22,053 nt of DNA from Roridomyces roridus (Eukaryota > Basidiomycota > Agaricomycetes > Agaricales > Mycenaceae). The notes beneath the pieces are model-generated. The model saw only the letters and a list, made by a program, of their open reading frames with translations, ran no database searches and was not told the DNA's origin. The translations under genes were made by a program, and so were the position numbers. The DNA lies in assembly GCA_029378245.1 (NCBI GenBank), contig JARKIF010000394.1, forward strand, positions 1 through 22,053, written 5' to 3'. Shown piece after piece: positions 19,810 through 22,053 of the stretch. Each line of letters opens with the position of its first letter. Positions within the stretch are counted from its first letter, which is position 1.

Positions 19810-20526
19810 TTAGACCGAATACCCGGCTGATGCGTAAGGCTGCTGCCCGACATGGCGCGGATGCGGATATGTGATGACCCTCGTGTCTGGGTTGCGGCAT
19901 ACATTGAACATTAATATTCTAGCAGCAGGATACGCAGACGTACCAGAGCCCCGGAAACCGGAAAGCATGGCCTTCGTGTCGGTAATATCCTCTGTCAATC
20001 GACGCTGGCGTTCAACTTCCAAGATCAACTATGCAGTCATGTAAATCTCCCGAATATGACTCCGAGCGGGATCGCGCACCTCCACGACAGCCTGAATCTT
20101 CTTGAGGTCCGTGGCACAAGCTTCGATATCTTTGGAGAGCATACGATATTTCTTCCAGGTCAAGACCGCCATCGACCCAAGTATGCAGCATTTCACGCGC
20201 GACAGAGTTCGCTTGACCCTTCCGGACTAGGTGAATACCAACGGCGAATCGACATCGGAAGAACTCACTCCAAGAGCCGCAGACCCTGCTCGCCGAGGCA
20301 GAAAAAATCCTTGAGCAGTAGGATTTGCATGACGAAAAGTCGTCTCGGTTTTGTCGACCTGGCGCTCGACGCAGCTCAGCCGAACCGACGGGCGTTGCAG
20401 GTGAATGGCGTGTCCGACGGTAAGAAGGGCGAAAAGGGCGAGTAGGATGTAGCGGAGGGTGTTGTTTGGAATCAAGGACAGGGACCCGAAGAGGAGGGAA
20501 CTCTGCAGAGAAGTCAAGTCGTGCAT
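19810..20526 (-). CDS. Small membrane-anchored protein of unknown function, 188 aa, intact
   Basis: Four exons read from 20526: 20526-20269, 20226-20080, 20028-19944 and 19886-19810. They total 567 nt, with phase-consistent GT-AG introns of 42, 51 and 57 bp. Residues ~24-42 (TLRYILLALFALLTVGHAI) form one membrane helix near the N-terminus. The rest is polar and helical: RTLSRVKCCILGSMAVLTWK, KDIEACATDLKKIQ, then ILEVERQRRLTEDI before a short, non-helical tail. Small proteins with one N-terminal helix followed by TWKxY, an IQ stretch and E(A/V)ERQRR(L)xEDI recur as lineage-specific hypothetical families in mushroom genomes; I recall the pattern but no function. An alternative frame in exon 1 (KDFFCLGEQGLRLLE) also looks protein-like, so one old frameshift cannot be excluded. 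The TATA box upstream supports the start. Confidence 0.62.
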
Positions 20527-20560
20527 CTGACTGGCGAGAAGGACACAGCGGACGGCTCAC

Positions 20561-20569
20561 TTTTATACT
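20561..20569 (-). promoter_or_regulatory. TATA box of the 188-aa gene
   Basis: On the minus strand this reads agtataaaa, about 35-43 bp upstream of the ATG at 20526. The spacing is like that of the GMC gene and again implies a very short leader. Confidence 0.6.
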
Positions 20570-20602
20570 TCCCCGGGCTCTCGGCAAGGAAAATGTTGAA
20601 AG

Positions 20603-20835
20603 GTATACAGCTCTGCTTCCGAAATGATGCTGGAGTGCTCTTCTTCGTACAGCTTTGTTTCCAAATGGGCAATTTCCATGCTGAGCAGCGAGCGCGCGCG
20701 GCGCGCGATCGAGCCATGGGCACCAATTTCCAAACTGAGCAATCGAGGATTCGTACAGCTCTGCTTCCAAAATGTTGATGAGCAACGTTCACAATTCCCT
20801 ATCAATTTTCAACCTACAGCTCTGTTTGCAAAGAG
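20603..20835. repeat. Four short direct repeats upstream of the 188-aa gene
   Basis: Copies of tacagctctgcttccaaaatg occur at about 20605 (cttccgaaatg), 20649 (ctttgtttccaaatg), 20755 (the clearest) and 20815 (ctctgtttgcaaag). A second motif, caatttccaNNctgagcaNcgag, lies between copies 2 and 3 twice (about 20669 and 20722). The array ends about 35 bp upstream of the TATA box. It could be a degenerate minisatellite or a set of promoter elements. Confidence 0.5.
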
Positions 20836-22053
20836 AGTAATAAGCCTGTGACGATAATGCACCACATCACTTCACCCTAAGAATGTGAAATTAACGACAA
20901 CAAGGGGCATGTATCCGATGCGTATCCACCTCAAATCTCGGCGATTTGTGAGAGACGACACGGCAAGTCGGCGGAGCAGTACCGGGTTGTCCAGGCGTGC
21001 GCACGCCTGCGGGACCATTAAGCAAGAGATTTGAGAGAAGAGGGACCATCAATCAAAAGTGGATGAATGAGCTGAGCGGGAGGGACGAGTGGATGGTCCC
21101 ACCTCGGAAAAGTAGACTGAGGGATTCTTTGAGAACGGCTTGCACTATTTCGGAGTACGAAGCAGCATAAATAATCTGGGTTCGAGGAATGAGGCGGAGG
21201 AGACGACATTCCAAACCCACCATGCACAGTAGAAATCGTCTCATTATATCCGCATAAGTTACTCTAATAATAGCACCAATATAGATCAGCAAACCACGCG
21301 CGCTGGTTCCTTCGGTCGAAGCCCAAGGTTCGACTTCGTGGCCTGCTAAAATCAGCTTGAAGCCAGGAAGTTGAAAGGAACAAAAAGATTCAGAATACTC
21401 ACCGCCAAAAACAGTCAGGAAATGCGGACAGTTTTATTTGCGACTTGTCCGAGTCGCCACGAGCTCGGGAGGCCCGAGACGCTGAGGACAGCTCCCGTCT
21501 ACCCACAACTCCAGTTCGCTGCAATCTCAGTTCAAAGGGAAAGCCAACGAGGAGGAGTGCAGGATACACTCCATTTTTCGGAGCCAACTCTGTCAGCTTG
21601 ACTCGAAAAGACAGAGTTACCACCTTCCGACGGCAAGGGTCGAAATTAAAGGCATTCCGCCCGACGGAAAAGCCGTACTGGGCGTTGCCCGTCGAATAAG
21701 GCGGGACTGCTGACAGTTGCTGCTGATTTTAAATAGTCTGTTAGAGGGAGGTACGTGTATAGCTCTCCCTGACCTTCGCCTGCACTAATCAGTCTAAAAG
21801 GGCGAAAGCTTTAAAATGAACACATCGAGACTTCCACATCGGCCGTACGTTAAAACACTTGGAGCGGGCTTCTTGACGTCCGCCTGTACATGCATGCGAC
21901 GAGTCTCCCTCGCCGCCATCTGAAGAAATGAATACCAGGATAGAGAAAGTGCCATAGCGAACGTACATATGCCGGGAACCATGGAAAATCATGGAAAATC
22001 GATGGAAATGAATAGCGAGCGAGCGGAAGTCGTCGCTGTATGCATCGGAGGAG
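20836..22053. other. Right-end region without a supportable gene
   Basis: No gene model holds together. On the minus strand 21292-21053 reads IIYAASYSEIVQAVLKESLS and LLFRGGTIHSSL, and 21982-21794 reads MVPGICTFAMALSLSWYSFL with ETRRMHVQADVKKPAPSV. Both are somewhat protein-like but have no confirmed splice partners or family. A perfect 18-bp palindrome lies at 20992-21009. Tandem tggaaaatca/tggaaaatcg words occur near 21983-22001. Confidence 0.35.
20992..21009. other. Perfect 18-bp palindrome
   Basis: caggcgtgcgcacgcctg equals its own reverse complement, centred between 21000 and 21001. It is GC-rich in a mixed background and has no loop, so a dimeric protein site is likelier than an RNA hairpin. 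Confidence 0.6.

Noticed and set aside
20012..20785. A 257-codon minus-strand frame overlapping the 188-aa gene
   Set aside because: It runs through introns, the TATA box and the repeat region. The spliced model has a membrane helix, phase-consistent introns and a family-like ERQRR segment.
21053..21292. Minus-strand frame with VLKESLSLLFRGGTIH as a membrane-protein exon
   Set aside because: No partner exons in a consistent frame and no recognised family; only noted as protein-like.
1..22053. CRISPR arrays, phage genes, operons, rRNA
   Set aside because: Nothing of the kind is present; the intron-rich genes are fungal.

Overview
The window reads as nuclear DNA of a basidiomycete fungus, most likely an Agaricomycete (this placement is inference). 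The evidence is many short GT-AG introns (about 42-70 bp), TATA boxes close to the ATG, and gene families typical of mushroom genomes: F-box/LRR, BTB/POZ, GMC/AA3 oxidoreductase, DHA1 MFS transporter and a BBC1/AIM3-type actin-patch protein. There are no bacterial, phage or CRISPR features.

Layout. 59-1385 (+) is a heavily frameshifted F-box gene. 1974-3139 (-) is a type II membrane GT8-like glycosyltransferase with one 1-base indel and what looks like an intron remnant lacking its donor. 4082-9262 (+) is an intact BBC1/AIM3-type scaffold of 1530 aa in eight exons. 9428-10675 (-) is a BTB/POZ pseudogene with at least three frame changes. 11068-11716 (-) is an unrecognised decayed reading region. 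12309-12512 and 12560-12761 are two related ~200-bp foldback (MITE-like) elements just upstream of an MFS transporter at 12882-15129 (+, 14 exons, two apparent GC-AG introns, one missing base). 16037-18317 (-) is a convergent GMC oxidoreductase (11 exons, 588 codons) with one in-frame TAG at codon 89. Two relics of one dispersed repeat (15228-15510 and 19154-19452) flank the GMC gene; the second also holds a scrap resembling an MFS exon. 19810-20526 (-) is an intact 188-aa membrane-anchored protein gene with a TATA box and short repeats upstream. 20836-22053 has no gene I can model.

The genes do not form an evident pathway. The BBC1-type protein belongs to cortical actin and endocytosis, GT8 to the Golgi/secretory membrane, GMC is a predicted secreted flavoenzyme, and MFS is a plasma-membrane exporter. 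The convergent MFS-GMC pair could be functionally linked, but the sequence does not prove it. The strongest overall pattern is that two genes are clean (BBC1-type and the 188-aa protein), three carry one or two lesions (GT8, MFS, GMC) and three are wrecks. This suggests a decaying accessory segment around a conserved gene, although assembly errors could explain some of the single lesions.

I did not find a clearly new biological system. The best leads are the paired foldback elements with a conserved central hairpin in the MFS upstream region, the GMC stop codon that sits exactly at the end of a possible 30-nt intron, the chain of phase-1 mini-exons in the BBC1-type gene, and the repeat relics around the GMC gene.
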